From Burkholderiales bacterium (GTDB taxonomy: Bacteria; Pseudomonadota; Gammaproteobacteria; Burkholderiales; Burkholderiaceae_C), in assembly GCA_005789685.1 (NCBI GenBank), contig SXXD01000216.1, forward strand, positions 1 through 6,298: 6,298 bases of DNA, written 5' to 3'. The position numbers and the translations under genes are program-made. Each line of letters begins with the position of its first letter. Position 1 is the first letter of the stretch. Shown here piece after piece: positions 6,114 to 6,298 of the stretch. The notes beneath the pieces are model-generated. The model did no database searches. It was not told the origin of the DNA and saw nothing but the letters and a program-made list of their open reading frames with translations.

Positions 6114-6298
6114 ATGCTTGTAAGCTTGAGATCGGTGAAATTTCAATGGCACATGCTGCTCATGGCATTGCCATGGTTTGCAGGTTTGGCGTTGGCCGAT
6201 CAAGCTGTCTATCAGTGTGGCCAAGAAATAACCAATCAACCGAATGACCCCAGTCAGTGCCAAAAACTGCTGATTTCAAATCCGACTCAAATCGAGGG
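6114..6298 (+). CDS. Small exported cysteine-containing protein (DUF4124-like), 3' end cut by the window
   Basis: The first 61 codons are visible. ATG at 6114 follows an in-frame TGA at 6108, so it is the earliest possible ATG. Residues 1-28 form a signal peptide: Arg6, Lys9, then the core MLLMALPWFAGLALA, with predicted cleavage after ALA before Asp29. The mature start, AVYQCGQEITNQPND, has the V-Y-x-C-G-x-x-x-T-N-x-P pattern seen in DUF4124-like proteins, with a second cysteine at about residue 50 (SQCQK). I recall a protein of this type between glnA and ntrB in Comamonadaceae, but its function is unknown. ATG at 6153 would remove the basic N-region and is less likely. The ribosome binding site is weak (AAGAAAG at 6096-6102, about 11 bases away). 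A sigma-70 promoter is not obvious in the short gap after the terminator. Confidence 0.75.
   Translation, partial: MLVSLRSVKFQWHMLLMALPWFAGLALADQAVYQCGQEITNQPNDPSQCQKLLISNPTQIE

Overview
The window looks like chromosomal DNA of a betaproteobacterium, most likely Burkholderiales of the Comamonadaceae type (a Limnohabitans- or Rhodoferax-like freshwater lineage is my guess). The reasons are the protein flavour, the moderate GC content, and a gene order I remember from that family: YncE-like propeller, NodB-type deacetylase, sterol-desaturase-like hydroxylase, EI24 protein, CinA-like protein, glnA, then a small exported cysteine protein. The taxonomic call is inference from memory. No mobile element, tRNA, rRNA or CRISPR is visible. 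Every gene lies on the plus strand.

Region 1 (1-4410) is a tightly packed run of five genes. The seven-bladed beta-propeller protein (5' end cut by the window) overlaps an exported polysaccharide deacetylase-like protein. After a 38-base gap comes a membrane di-iron hydroxylase of the sterol desaturase/fatty acid hydroxylase superfamily. Its stop overlaps the start of an EI24-family membrane protein in an ATGA junction. A stand-alone molybdopterin-binding (CinA N-terminal/MoaB-like) protein follows almost without a gap. No convincing internal promoter or terminator was found, so the run may be one transcript. The first four products belong to the envelope or membrane; the fifth is cytosolic.

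Region 2 (4411-4612) is the only sizeable intergenic space, 202 bases, and it reads as a classical nitrogen-controlled glnA control region. It contains a perfect NtrC-type palindrome with a sigma-70 -10 hexamer (TATAAT) at its centre and a second NtrC-like half-site two helical turns downstream. Next come an unexplained GC-rich dyad, a sigma-54 -24/-12 promoter with correct spacing, and a strong Shine-Dalgarno sequence.

Region 3 (4613-6298) holds complete glnA (type I glutamine synthetase with the adenylylation tyrosine) and a strong Rho-independent terminator. After these comes the start of a small signal-peptide-bearing cysteine-containing protein, cut by the window end. In related genomes I would expect ntrB-ntrC (glnL-glnG) beyond it, which cannot be checked here.

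Nothing here is a clearly new biological system. The best second looks are the layered glnA control region, the deacetylase with an altered metal site, and the small exported protein next to glnA.
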